Shown here: in pieces, positions 63,733-64,000 of the stretch | How the letters are laid out: each line of letters starts with the position of its first letter | How positions within the stretch are numbered: the stretch's first letter is position 1 | Assembly (NCBI RefSeq): GCF_004014715.1 | Contig: NZ_CP034835.1 | Location: 3,720,001-3,784,000, forward strand | Direction: 5' to 3' | DNA length: 64,000 bases | Origin: Pseudoalteromonas sp. R3 | Lineage (GTDB): Bacteria > Pseudomonadota > Gammaproteobacteria > Enterobacterales > Alteromonadaceae | Made by a program: the position numbers and the translations under genes | The notes under the pieces: model-generated | What the model saw: only the letters and a program-made list of their open reading frames with translations | Databases searched by the model: none | What the model was told of the DNA's origin: nothing

Positions 63733-64000
63733 AGTGACCTCTCTTTACTTTGTTGTGACATCAGAAAACTGGCAAGCGCATAGTCTTCCGGTGTGGTAAT
63801 TTTAATGTTGTCTGAGCGGCCACTGACTAATCGAACTGGCAGCCCAGCATGCTCGATGGCCGACGCTTCATCGGTGATTTGAACTTGGTTTTGCAGTGCC
63901 TGCTGCAACGCATTGAGCAGCTGCTGATATGGAAAAAACTGGGGTGTGAGCGCCTGCCATAAGGTCTCTCGTGGCACAGTTTCTTCGCTGTGACTGGTGC
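63729..64000 (-). CDS. ispD: IspD, 2-C-methyl-D-erythritol 4-phosphate cytidylyltransferase (5' end outside window)
   Basis: C-terminal ~90 residues of the third-step enzyme of the same pathway. Visible are [26 protein letters not shown] and the closing [15 protein letters not shown], all diagnostic. The frame is open to the window edge. Overlaps ispF by four bases, as in many gammaproteobacteria. Confidence 0.95.
   Translation of the reverse strand, partial: TSHSEETVPRETLWQALTPQFFPYQQLLNALQQALQNQVQITDEASAIEHAGLPVRLVSGRSDNIKITTPEDYALASFLMSQQSKERSL

Overview
This 64 kb window looks like chromosome from a marine gammaproteobacterium of the Alteromonadales, most probably Pseudoalteromonas. The genus is an inference from gene order, from the number of secreted proteases and TonB receptors, and from the curli locus type. 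GC content looks moderate and coding density is high. No tRNA, rRNA, CRISPR array, prophage or IS transposase was seen. Both ends cut genes: bamB on the left, ispD on the right.

Layout. (1) 1-8.8 kb, minus strand: the conserved block ndk, rlmN, pilF/pilW, rodZ, ispG, hisS, yfgM, bamB. (2) 9.1-10.8 kb: trhP (yegQ) and a yfhL-type ferredoxin, behind a candidate FNR-type class II promoter. (3) 11.0-15.8 kb: a four-gene c-di-GMP signalling operon. It encodes an EAL protein, a multi-PAS histidine kinase whose N-terminus carries the seven residues known to matter in the plant ethylene-binding domain, a single-domain receiver, and a REC-GGDEF protein. (4) 16.0-24.6 kb: a LasA-like M23 peptidase, a CsgD-like regulator, a curli operon (one very large curlin, then csgE, csgF, csgG) and a large subtilisin. 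(5) 24.6-32.0 kb: an accessory region with a lipoprotein, a yaeR-like VOC protein, a deletion scar joining two 5'-truncated genes, an unannotated 55-residue RiPP-like precursor, a TonB receptor, a frameshifted lipase-like gene and a cysteine-rich secreted protein. (6) 32.3-36.6 kb: a compact four-gene module (TPR-patatin phospholipase, two small proteins, TIR-like/TRAFs-binding-like protein) that resembles a conflict or defence system. (7) 36.7-44.2 kb: an NtrB/NtrC-like pair divergent from an MFP-ABC exporter operon with a candidate sigma-54 promoter. (8) 44.2-58.1 kb: a metallo-beta-lactamase-fold protein, a CadC-like regulator with a beta-propeller, a His-rich metal TonB receptor paired with a MerR regulator, a hydrolase, a WD40 lipoprotein, a frameshifted HI0933-family flavoprotein and a second subtilisin. 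REPIN-like palindromic elements and short tandem arrays lie between genes here. (9) 58.9-64 kb, minus strand: the conserved ispD, ispF, truD, surE, pcm, nlpD, rpoS cluster.

Four genes (rlmN, a lipase-like gene, an ABC permease, the HI0933-family gene) are each split by exactly one missing base in a G or C run. The shared pattern points to sequencing or assembly error more than to four real mutations. The strongest candidates for new biology are the ethylene-receptor-like kinase with its c-di-GMP partners, the patatin/TIR-like module, and the orphan RiPP-like peptide beside a TonB receptor and a deletion scar.
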